Assembly (NCBI GenBank): GCA_020024985.1
Contig: JAHHSW010000074.1
Span: forward strand, 1-5,530
Length of the DNA: 5,530 bases
Reading direction: 5' to 3'
Origin: Anaeroplasmataceae bacterium
Lineage (GTDB): Bacteria; Bacillota_I; Bacilli_A; Acholeplasmatales; Anaeroplasmataceae
The first letter of the stretch is position 1. Each line of letters starts with the position of its first letter. Shown here piece by piece: positions 1 through 5,132 of the stretch. The position numbers and the translations under genes are program-made. The notes beneath the pieces were generated by a model. The model saw only the letters and a list, made by a program, of their open reading frames with translations. It was not told the DNA's origin and did no database searches.

Positions 1-27
1 TCTGTAGGCTATTAAATGGTGATAATT

Positions 28-756
28 ATGAAGGCTAGTATACATTCATTTTTTGCTGGTGGTACCGTTGATGGACCTGGTATTAGGTATGTTATTTTCT
101 TTAAGGGTTGTCCTTTAAGATGTAAGTATTGCCATAATCCTGATACCTGGAAAATGGAAGGTGGCATGGAGCTAACAGTAGATGAAATAGTTAAGAAGGC
201 CGTTAGGTACAAGGGCTATTTCGGAAATACAGGTGGTGTTACCTGTACAGGTGGCGAGCCACTTGTTCAGCTTGACTTTTTAATAGAGCTTTTCAAGGCT
301 CTACAAAAGGAGGGCATTTGTACCTGCTTAGATACCTCAGGAATTCTTTTTGATAAGAATAATCCAAGATATATAGAGCTTATCAAGGTAACTAAGCTAG
401 TATTATTAGATATAAAGCATATAGATAGAGAGGAGCACAAAAAGCTTACTGGTATGCCTAATGATAAGGTTCTAGAGTTTGCTAAATTCTTATCTGATAA
501 TGGTGTTAGAATGTGGATTAGACATGTTTTAGTTCCAACTATTACCTTAAATGATGAGTATTTAAAGAAAACTAAGGAATTTATTGATACCCTAAAGACT
601 GTTGAGAAGGTAGAGGTTCTACCTTACCATACTATGGGAATTCATAAGTATGAGGAATTAGGTATCAAGTATCCTTTGGAGGGTATTGAAGCACCTACTA
701 AGGAAGAGATAAGGCATGCTAAGGAATTGCTAGGAGTGATTAAAAATGAAGCTTAA
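28..756 (+). CDS. pflA: Pyruvate formate-lyase activating enzyme (radical SAM)
   Basis: This cytosolic radical-SAM enzyme uses a reduced [4Fe-4S] cluster to cleave S-adenosylmethionine and abstract a hydrogen from the conserved glycine of pyruvate formate-lyase, creating the glycyl radical. Visible in the 242-aa protein: TVDGPGIR near residues 13-20, the cluster motif CxxxCxxC at Cys28, Cys32 and Cys35 followed by HNPDTW, the SAM-binding GGEP at 75-78, DIKH at 128-131, and RHVLVP at 165-170. Length is normal for PflA, and there is no extra ferredoxin-type cluster domain as in many other glycyl-radical activases, which favours PFL as its target. I chose the ATG at 28 because GGTGAT (18-23) fits a ribosome binding site, family members begin a few residues before IHS, and TAATTATG also precedes the two PFL genes. 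An in-frame ATG at 16 would add MVII. The gene lies upstream of the pfl genes and overlaps the next gene by 11 nt. In a frame that reads into pflA, TAA at 13-15 could be the stop of an unseen upstream gene. Confidence 0.95.
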   Translation: MKASIHSFFAGGTVDGPGIRYVIFFKGCPLRCKYCHNPDTWKMEGGMELTVDEIVKKAVRYKGYFGNTGGVTCTGGEPLVQLDFLIELFKALQKEGICTCLDTSGILFDKNNPRYIELIKVTKLVLLDIKHIDREEHKKLTGMPNDKVLEFAKFLSDNGVRMWIRHVLVPTITLNDEYLKKTKEFIDTLKTVEKVEVLPYHTMGIHKYEELGIKYPLEGIEAPTKEEIRHAKELLGVIKNEA

Positions 757-1072
757 TAATGAAAATTATAAGGATTATTTAAAGGGCATTAGCGTAATAG
801 AGGTTTCAGGTGAATCTTGCGCTAACTGCTTAACATTAATGCCAATTCTACATAGGTTAGTTTCTAAAAGAGATGATTGCGAGCTTCATCATATTGAAGC
901 AGGCTATGACACCTCAGAGCTTTTAGACAGATTTATGATAGAAACAATCCCTACAATACTAGTATTAAATGATGATGTAGTAGAGGCTAGATGTAGGGGC
1001 TTCCAGCCAGAGGAAATTCTTGAAATTTGGCTAGATGCAAAAATTGAAGAAATAAAGGAAAAAAACAAGTAG
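746..1072 (+). CDS. Thioredoxin-fold protein with CANC active site
   Basis: A 108-aa protein of thioredoxin size and layout: a short N-terminal helix and strand (VIEV, 17-20), a redox motif Cys25-Ala-Asn-Cys28, the expected cis-proline at Pro69 in ETIPT, then strands ILVL and the final helix. It lacks the Trp and Gly-Pro of the classic WCGPC motif, and two further cysteines (45 and 83) are present. There is no signal peptide or membrane segment, so it should be cytosolic. AGGAG (732-736) lies 9 nt before the ATG, inside the end of pflA; the 11-nt overlap suggests translational coupling. Its role is unknown. Possible roles, all inferred from position, are reducing cysteines of the activase or of the PFL active-site pair, or general thiol redox control in fermentation. 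I cannot assign it as a general thioredoxin (trxA) given the unusual motif. Confidence 0.85.
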   Translation: MKLNNENYKDYLKGISVIEVSGESCANCLTLMPILHRLVSKRDDCELHHIEAGYDTSELLDRFMIETIPTILVLNDDVVEARCRGFQPEEILEIWLDAKIEEIKEKNK

Positions 1073-1099
1073 AAATTTCGAAAAATTACGTGTTTTGGT

Positions 1100-1128
1100 T
1101 TGCATTCCATTATCCTATGTAGTATAAT
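1100..1128 (+). promoter_or_regulatory. SigA-type promoter of the split pfl genes
   Basis: A -35 box TTGCAT (1100-1105) and a perfect -10 TATAAT (1123-1128) are separated by 17 nt. Transcription should start near 1135, giving a leader of about 40 nt with a run of seven T at 1138-1144. No terminator is visible between the thioredoxin-like gene and this promoter, so read-through from pflA is also possible. Confidence 0.75.
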
Positions 1129-1131
1129 GGA
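1106..1131. promoter_or_regulatory. Inverted repeat over the pfl -10 box (candidate operator)
   Basis: TCCATTAT (1106-1113) and ATAATGGA (1124-1131) are perfect 8-bp inverted arms with a 10-nt spacer. The right arm contains most of the -10 box, so a protein bound here would block RNA polymerase. I do not recognise it as a Rex, Fnr or CcpA site. Operator function is an inference. Confidence 0.4.
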
Positions 1132-1160
1132 GCCGTGTTTTTTTAATTTTTGATTATATT

Positions 1161-1166
1161 AGGAGG
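1161..1166 (+). promoter_or_regulatory. Ribosome binding site of the PFL core gene
   Basis: AGGAGG lies 9 nt before the ATG at 1176, a near-ideal site that fixes the start and fits high expression. Confidence 0.85.
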
Positions 1167-1175
1167 AAATTAATT

Positions 1176-3200
1176 ATGTATCAAGGTTGGGAAGGCTTCG
1201 TTCCTGGTAAGTGGAGCAATGAGGTAGATGTAAGAGACTTCATTCAAAAGAACTATACTCCATACGAGGGCGATGACAAATTCTTAGCTGGTCCAACAGA
1301 CGCAACTAAGAAATTATGGAATATTATTTTAGATTTATCTAAGAAGGAAAGAGAGGCTGGCGGTGTTTTAAATGCTGATACTGATATCATTTCAACATTA
1401 ACATCTCATAAGGCTGGTTACTTAGATAAGGACTTAGAAAAGATCGTTGGTTTACAAACAGATGAGCCATTCAAGCGTTCTTTACAGCCATTTGGTGGTA
1501 TTACAATGTCTGTACAAGCTGCTGAAATGTATGGCTTCCATGTAACAGATAGAGTAAAGGAAATCTTTACAAAGTACAGAAAGACTCATAACGACGGAGT
1601 ATATGACGCATATACTCCTGAGATGCGTGCTGCTAGAAAGGCTCATATCTTAACAGGTTTACCTGATACTTATGGTCGTGGACGTATCGTAGGTGACTAC
1701 AGAAGAATCGCACTTTATGGTGTTGACTTCTTAATTAAGGAGAAGGAAGCTGACAAGCTTTTAATGGATGGCACAATGTATCCAGAGAAGGTAAGAGATA
1801 GAGAAGAGCTTGCTGATCAAATTAAGGCATTAAAGCAATTAAAGGAAATGGCTAACATTTATGGTTGCGATATTTCTTTACCAGCTACAAATGCACAAGA
1901 GGCAATTCAAGCATTATACTTTGGTTACCTTGGAGCAGTTAAGGACCAAAATGGTGCTGCAATGTCAATCGGACGTAACAGTACATTCTTAGATATCTAT
2001 ATCGAAAGAGACCTAGCTAAGGGTGTATTAACAGAGATTGAGGCTCAAGAGCTAATAGATCACTTCATTATGAAGCTTCGTATCGTTAAGTTCATGAGAA
2101 TTCAATCTTATAATGAATTATTCTCAGGTGACCCAACTTGGGTAACTGAGTCAATCGGTGGTATGGGTACTGATGGTCGTACATTAGTTACAAAGTCATC
2201 ATTCCGTGTACTACACACACTTCAAAATTTAGGACCAGCTCCAGAGCCAAACCTAACAGTATTATGGAGCAAGAACTTACCAGCAAACTTCAAGAAGTTC
2301 TGTGCTAAGCTTTCAATTGATACTTCATCAATCCAATATGAGTCTGACGATTTAATGCGTCCAGAGATGGGTGATGATTACTGTATCGCATGCTGCGTAT
2401 CATCAATGAGAGTTGGTAAGGATATGCAATTCTTCGGTGCTCGTGCTAACCTAGCTAAGTGCTTACTATACGCTTTAAACGGTGGTAAGGATGAGTTAAT
2501 GCTAGATAAGAAGGGTAACCCATTCCAAGTATCTCCTAAGTTCGAGGCTATTACATCTAACGATGTATTAAACTACGAAGAGGTTAAGGAGAAGTATGTA
2601 CAAATGATGGAGTGGTTAGCTGAATTATACGTTAACGTATTAAACCTAATTCACTACATGCATGATAAGTATTCTTATGAGGCATTAGAGATGGCTCTTC
2701 ATGATACAAATGTAAGAAGATTCTTCGCTACAGGTATCGCAGGTCTATCTTGTGCAGTTGACTCATTATCAGCTATTAAGTATGCTAAGGTTACTCCAAT
2801 CCGTAACGAGAAGGGTATCATTACAGACTTCAAGACTGAGGGTGACTTCCCTAAGTATGGTAACAATGATGATAGAGCAGACGATATCGCAGTATGGCTT
2901 GTTAAGACATTCATGAACTGCATTAAGAAGCACTATACATACCGTGAATCAATCCCTACAATGTCAATCTTAACAATTACTTCAAACGTAGTATATGGTA
3001 AGAAGACAGGTAATACACCAGATGGTCGTCGTGAGGGTGAGCCTCTAGCACCAGGTGCAAACCCAATGCATGGTAGAGATTCAAATGGTGCATTAGCTTC
3101 ATTAGAGTCAGTAGCTAAGCTACCTTATGAATATTCAAGAGATGGTATTTCTAATACATTCTCAATTACACCTCAATCTTTAGGTAAGGATGAGGACTAA
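1176..3200 (+). CDS. pflB: Pyruvate formate-lyase core subunit lacking the glycyl-radical domain
   Basis: This is the catalytic barrel of formate C-acetyltransferase, which converts pyruvate and CoA to acetyl-CoA and formate in anaerobic fermentation. The 674-aa protein aligns by eye with E. coli PflB from its N-terminus (WEGFVPGKW) through [11 protein letters not shown] (354-364), [14 protein letters not shown] (384-397), the paired active-site cysteines Cys406-Cys407 in [18 protein letters not shown] (492-503), and [20 protein letters not shown] (600-619). It ends at SLGKDED, where E. coli PflB continues with about 80 more residues containing the radical glycine. Two tandem stops, TAA TAA (3198-3203), close the frame. 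The missing domain is encoded by the next gene, so the protein should be inactive alone. Codon use is richer in TTC, ATC, AAC and CGT than in pflA or the downstream operon, as expected for an abundant enzyme. PFL-specific motifs rule out the diol-dehydratase-like and hydroxyproline dehydratase relatives. Confidence 0.95.
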   Translation: MYQGWEGFVPGKWSNEVDVRDFIQKNYTPYEGDDKFLAGPTDATKKLWNIILDLSKKEREAGGVLNADTDIISTLTSHKAGYLDKDLEKIVGLQTDEPFKRSLQPFGGITMSVQAAEMYGFHVTDRVKEIFTKYRKTHNDGVYDAYTPEMRAARKAHILTGLPDTYGRGRIVGDYRRIALYGVDFLIKEKEADKLLMDGTMYPEKVRDREELADQIKALKQLKEMANIYGCDISLPATNAQEAIQALYFGYLGAVKDQNGAAMSIGRNSTFLDIYIERDLAKGVLTEIEAQELIDHFIMKLRIVKFMRIQSYNELFSGDPTWVTESIGGMGTDGRTLVTKSSFRVLHTLQNLGPAPEPNLTVLWSKNLPANFKKFCAKLSIDTSSIQYESDDLMRPEMGDDYCIACCVSSMRVGKDMQFFGARANLAKCLLYALNGGKDELMLDKKGNPFQVSPKFEAITSNDVLNYEEVKEKYVQMMEWLAELYVNVLNLIHYMHDKYSYEALEMALHDTNVRRFFATGIAGLSCAVDSLSAIKYAKVTPIRNEKGIITDFKTEGDFPKYGNNDDRADDIAVWLVKTFMNCIKKHYTYRESIPTMSILTITSNVVYGKKTGNTPDGRREGEPLAPGANPMHGRDSNGALASLESVAKLPYEYSRDGISNTFSITPQSLGKDED

Positions 3201-3220
3201 TAAACGTCTATAAGACAATC

Positions 3221-3225
3221 GGAGG
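3221..3225 (+). promoter_or_regulatory. Ribosome binding site of the glycyl-radical subunit
   Basis: GGAGG lies 9 nt before the ATG at 3235. In the reading frame of this gene there is a stop at 3211-3213, so translation must start afresh here. The site shows that the small gene is translated independently rather than being the tail of a frameshifted pflB. Confidence 0.85.
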
Positions 3226-3234
3226 AAAATAATT

Positions 3235-3468
3235 ATGTCACAAAGAGTAGATAACCTAGTACAAATGCTAGATACATATGTTGCAGATGGTGGTTACCAT
3301 CTAAATGTTAACGTATTTAACCGTGAAACTTTATTAGATGCTCAAAAGCATCCTGAGAAGTATCCTCAATTAACTATCCGTGTTTCTGGATATGCTGTAA
3401 ACTTCATTAAGCTAACTAAGGAACAACAGGACGACGTTATTGCACGTACAATTCATGAGTCAATGTAA
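3235..3468 (+). CDS. Separate glycyl-radical subunit of pyruvate formate-lyase
   Basis: This 77-aa protein is the C-terminal glycyl-radical domain of PFL standing as its own gene. It shows [18 protein letters not shown] (19-36), [10 protein letters not shown] (39-48), the radical motif RVSGYAVNF (49-57) with the predicted radical Gly52, and the usual PFL ending [10 protein letters not shown] (60-69) to ESM. It matches the last ~80 residues of PflB and, unlike E. coli GrcA/YfiD (127 aa), has no extra N-terminal extension. It starts 34 nt after the PFL core gene, in a different frame, with its own strong ribosome binding site. Presumably PflA makes the radical on Gly52, and the subunit inserts into the core so the radical can pass to Cys407/Cys406. 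Complex formation is inferred; the homology is clear. A repair-type (GrcA) role alone is unlikely because the core gene has no radical domain of its own. Codon use matches that of the core gene. Confidence 0.93.
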   Translation: MSQRVDNLVQMLDTYVADGGYHLNVNVFNRETLLDAQKHPEKYPQLTIRVSGYAVNFIKLTKEQQDDVIARTIHESM

Positions 3469-3480
3469 TTGTAGGTACAA
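3469..3480. repeat. Palindrome TTGTA-nn-TACAA, copy 1
   Basis: TTGTA and TACAA flank GG, directly after the stop codon of the radical-subunit gene. The same 5-2-5 pattern recurs at 3689-3700. It may be a protein-binding site or chance in AT-rich DNA. Confidence 0.35.
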
Positions 3481-3511
3481 GAATAACTAACATTTTAAAT
3501 AATTAACCATA

Positions 3512-3550
3512 GGAGCCTAGCTTATGCTAAGGCTCCGTTTGGGCTCTTTT
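3512..3550 (+). terminator. Likely Rho-independent terminator of the pfl genes
   Basis: GGAGCC-TAGC (3512-3521) pairs with GCTA-GGCTCC (3526-3529 and 3531-3536) around a TTAT loop, with one bulged A at 3530: a ten-pair stem. GTTT follows at once and TTTT at 3547-3550. A second 3' arm GGCTC (3542-3546), directly before the TTTT, can compete for GAGCC (3513-3517), which would place the T-run right after the stem. The T-tract after the main stem is imperfect, hence moderate confidence. Confidence 0.65.
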
Positions 3551-3688
3551 AGCATGATTTATCTATGTTCTACATTAGTAAAGCTCTAAATAATCATAAA
3601 AATTAGGCAGTATAGCCTAATCTAAGGGGCATTTAAGAGAAAAATTACTATTATTTTAGCCTTTAGAAATTTACTAGCATAAAAGAGG

Positions 3689-3700
3689 TTGTAATTACAA
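3689..3700. repeat. Palindrome TTGTAATTACAA, copy 2
   Basis: A perfect 12-bp palindrome of the same TTGTA-nn-TACAA form as at 3469-3480, about 34 nt upstream of the predicted -35 of the aconitase X promoter. A regulator site is possible; the family is not recognised. Confidence 0.4.
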
Positions 3701-3721
3701 TAAACTTAAATATTCTTAGCA

Positions 3722-3735
3722 AAATTAGCTAATTT
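3722..3735. promoter_or_regulatory. Perfect 14-bp palindrome at the -35 (candidate operator)
   Basis: AAATTAGCTAATTT is a perfect palindrome whose last two bases overlap the candidate -35 box TTCACT. Its position suits a repressor or activator of the aconitase X genes. Such palindromes arise occasionally by chance at this base composition. Confidence 0.4.
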
Positions 3736-3762
3736 CACTTAAAATGTAAAATAAACTATACT
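3734..3762 (+). promoter_or_regulatory. Candidate promoter of the aconitase X operon
   Basis: TTCACT (3734-3739) and TATACT (3757-3762) are separated by 17 nt, giving a start near 3769 and a leader of about 60 nt. The -10 lies in a tandem TATACTT repeat (3757-3763, 3764-3770), and a third TATACTT at 3792-3798 could serve as an alternative -10. A perfect palindrome ACTTTAAAGT (3767-3776) sits at the predicted start. Which -10 is used cannot be decided from sequence. Confidence 0.5.
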
Positions 3763-3817
3763 TTATACTTTAAAGTGAATAACGTTCGGTTTATACTTAT
3801 TATAGATAAATACGATT

Positions 3818-3822
3818 GGAGG
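3818..3822 (+). promoter_or_regulatory. Ribosome binding site of the aconitase X large subunit
   Basis: GGAGG is followed by 7 nt and the ATG at 3830, which supports this start. Confidence 0.8.
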
Positions 3823-3829
3823 AAATTGT

Positions 3830-5131
3830 ATGATTAATTATAAGATGACATTGACTGATGACGAGGTGGCAATTTTAAATGGCCGTTATGGTGAGGTTAA
3901 GGCAAAAATAATGGAAACTCTAGTTATGTTTGGTGATATCTTTGGGGCAAAAAGATTAGTACCAGTAACTCATCATGAGGGACATTTAGTAACAAGCTTT
4001 GGTATTCCATTTTTAAAGCCTACGTTCACAACTATGGATAAGCTAATAAAGGCTAATATCCAAACAATTGGTAAATTTACAGTAGATCCAAGACCAATTG
4101 ATTATGAAAATGTAAAGTGTAACCCATTAGAAAAGCTAGTATTTAATAAAATACTTTATTCTAAGCAGGCCTTTTATGAGGACCAGCTAATGAAGGTAGG
4201 TCTTAAGGATAATAATGCCTTCACCTGTACCTGTTATTTAGATGAGGTAGGAAACCAGCCTAAATATGGTGATATCTTGTCTTGGGCTGAAAGTAGTGCT
4301 GTAGTTTATGCAAACTCTGTTTTAGGTGCTAGATGTAATAGAAATAGTGGTATGCTAGATTTATTTGGCTCTATTATGGGTAAGGTACCTGAATTTGGCT
4401 TATTACTTGATGAGGGTAGAAAGGCAACCTGGAGGGTTATAGTTAAAACCACTAAAAAGCCAGAGGCTCAAATTTTAGGTAGTGCTATTGGTATGAAGGT
4501 AATGGAGGATGTACCTTATGTTTATGGCCTAGATAAATGGCTAGGTAATGAAATAAATGATGAGGTTATTGGCTACCTTAAGGATTTTGGTGCCGCTACA
4601 GCCTCAAATGGTGCAGTTGGTCTATACCATATTGATGGCTTAACACCAGAGGCTAAAAAGCTAGGTGATAGCTTACTTTCTGAAAATGCTAAGGAATATA
4701 TTATAGATGATGCTGAGCTTGAGCGTGTTTATAAGTCATATCCTATTATGTGGAAGAAAAAGGATAAGAGAGCAGATATGGCCTTCATTGGCTGTCCTCA
4801 CCTAACCTACACTCAGCTAGAGGACTGGAGTTATAAGATTGTTGATGGTCTTAAAAAGAATAAGCTAGCTAAGGTACAGCTAAGAACTATTCTAACAACC
4901 TCTCCTGATGTAAGAATGAAATTTATGAAGACTCCTTTATATAGAGAGCTAATAAAAACAGGTGCTAAGGTGTCTTCAATATGTCCACTTATGTATACAA
5001 ATAACCCTATTACTAAGATTCATAGAATTGCAACCTCATCTAATAAGCTTAGAACCTATTCAATAGCTAGATATTATAAGGATTCAGAGCTTTTAGATTT
5101 AATACTAGGTAATGATAAGGAGGCAAAGTAA
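3830..5131 (+). CDS. Aconitase X large (catalytic) subunit, DUF521 family
   Basis: A 433-aa Fe-S dehydratase subunit of the aconitase X family. Recognisable blocks are the N-terminal MTLTDDEVAILNG, THHEGH (47-52), TCTCYL (132-137), GDILSWAESSAVVYANSVLG (147-166) with ARCNR (167-171), PEAQILGSAIG (211-221), GCPHLTYTQLEDW (321-333), and a C-terminal Cys385 in ICP. Cys133 (or Cys135), Cys322 and Cys385 sit where the family's cluster-binding cysteines are expected. Bacterial relatives dehydrate cis-3-hydroxy-L-proline, and archaeal ones dehydrate 5-phosphomevalonate in a modified mevalonate pathway. The substrate here is unknown, and the THHEGHLVTSFG segment differs from the usual AHxSG form in that region. 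The length suits the separate large subunit of the two-gene form; the small subunit follows after one nucleotide. The protein should be cytosolic, since there is no signal peptide. Fe-S cluster type and activity are inferred from the family. Confidence 0.9.
   Translation: MINYKMTLTDDEVAILNGRYGEVKAKIMETLVMFGDIFGAKRLVPVTHHEGHLVTSFGIPFLKPTFTTMDKLIKANIQTIGKFTVDPRPIDYENVKCNPLEKLVFNKILYSKQAFYEDQLMKVGLKDNNAFTCTCYLDEVGNQPKYGDILSWAESSAVVYANSVLGARCNRNSGMLDLFGSIMGKVPEFGLLLDEGRKATWRVIVKTTKKPEAQILGSAIGMKVMEDVPYVYGLDKWLGNEINDEVIGYLKDFGAATASNGAVGLYHIDGLTPEAKKLGDSLLSENAKEYIIDDAELERVYKSYPIMWKKKDKRADMAFIGCPHLTYTQLEDWSYKIVDGLKKNKLAKVQLRTILTTSPDVRMKFMKTPLYRELIKTGAKVSSICPLMYTNNPITKIHRIATSSNKLRTYSIARYYKDSELLDLILGNDKEAK
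5117..5123 (+). promoter_or_regulatory. Ribosome binding site of the aconitase X small subunit
   Basis: AAGGAGG lies inside the end of the large-subunit gene, 9 nt before the ATG at 5133. It settles the start of the small subunit and points to coupled translation of the pair. Confidence 0.8.
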
Positions 5132-5132
5132 G

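Larger units (their letters stand above)
3469..3829. other. Intergenic region without a recognisable gene
   Basis: These 361 nt are AT-rich and hold no convincing open frame on either strand. They contain the terminator region after the pfl genes, a 7-bp hairpin ATTAGGC/GCCTAAT (3602-3608/3615-3621) with no T-run on the + strand, several palindromes, and the likely promoter of the aconitase X operon. I see no tRNA, riboswitch or mobile-element signature. Confidence 0.7.

Noticed and set aside
12..212. Minus-strand open frame opposite pflA.
   Set aside because: It lies antisense to a clear radical-SAM gene and shows no recognisable domain.
1072..1083. GAAATTTC and TTTCGAAA overlapping palindromes just after the thioredoxin-like gene as an operator.
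   Set aside because: Eight-base AT-rich palindromes are common by chance, and these lie well upstream of the -35.
904..1110. Minus-strand open frame opposite the thioredoxin-like gene.
   Set aside because: Shadow of the + strand gene; no family features.
2699..2923. Minus-strand open frame opposite the PFL core gene.
   Set aside because: Shadow of a highly conserved coding region.
1176..3200. Another glycyl radical enzyme such as glycerol, choline or trans-4-hydroxyproline enzymes.
   Set aside because: The IACCVS cysteine pair and the long near-identical blocks to E. coli PflB are specific to pyruvate formate-lyase-type enzymes. The closely related 2-ketobutyrate formate-lyase cannot be fully excluded.
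3190..3240. Single pflB gene broken by a sequencing error or a recent frameshift (pseudogene).
   Set aside because: Tandem stops, a stop in the second frame, a spacer unrelated to coding sequence, an ideal GGAGG site and an ATG at the domain boundary are too orderly for an error, and both parts keep all key residues.
3235..3468. The small gene as an ordinary GrcA/YfiD rescue protein.
   Set aside because: GrcA serves alongside a full-length PFL and has an N-terminal extension. Here the PFL gene itself lacks the domain and the small protein has no extension. A full-length PFL elsewhere in the genome would reopen this.
3602..3621. Hairpin ATTAGGC/GCCTAAT as a terminator.
   Set aside because: No T-run follows on the + strand. 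An A-rich stretch on its left could serve minus-strand transcription, but no minus-strand gene is present, so it is mentioned only in the intergenic entry.
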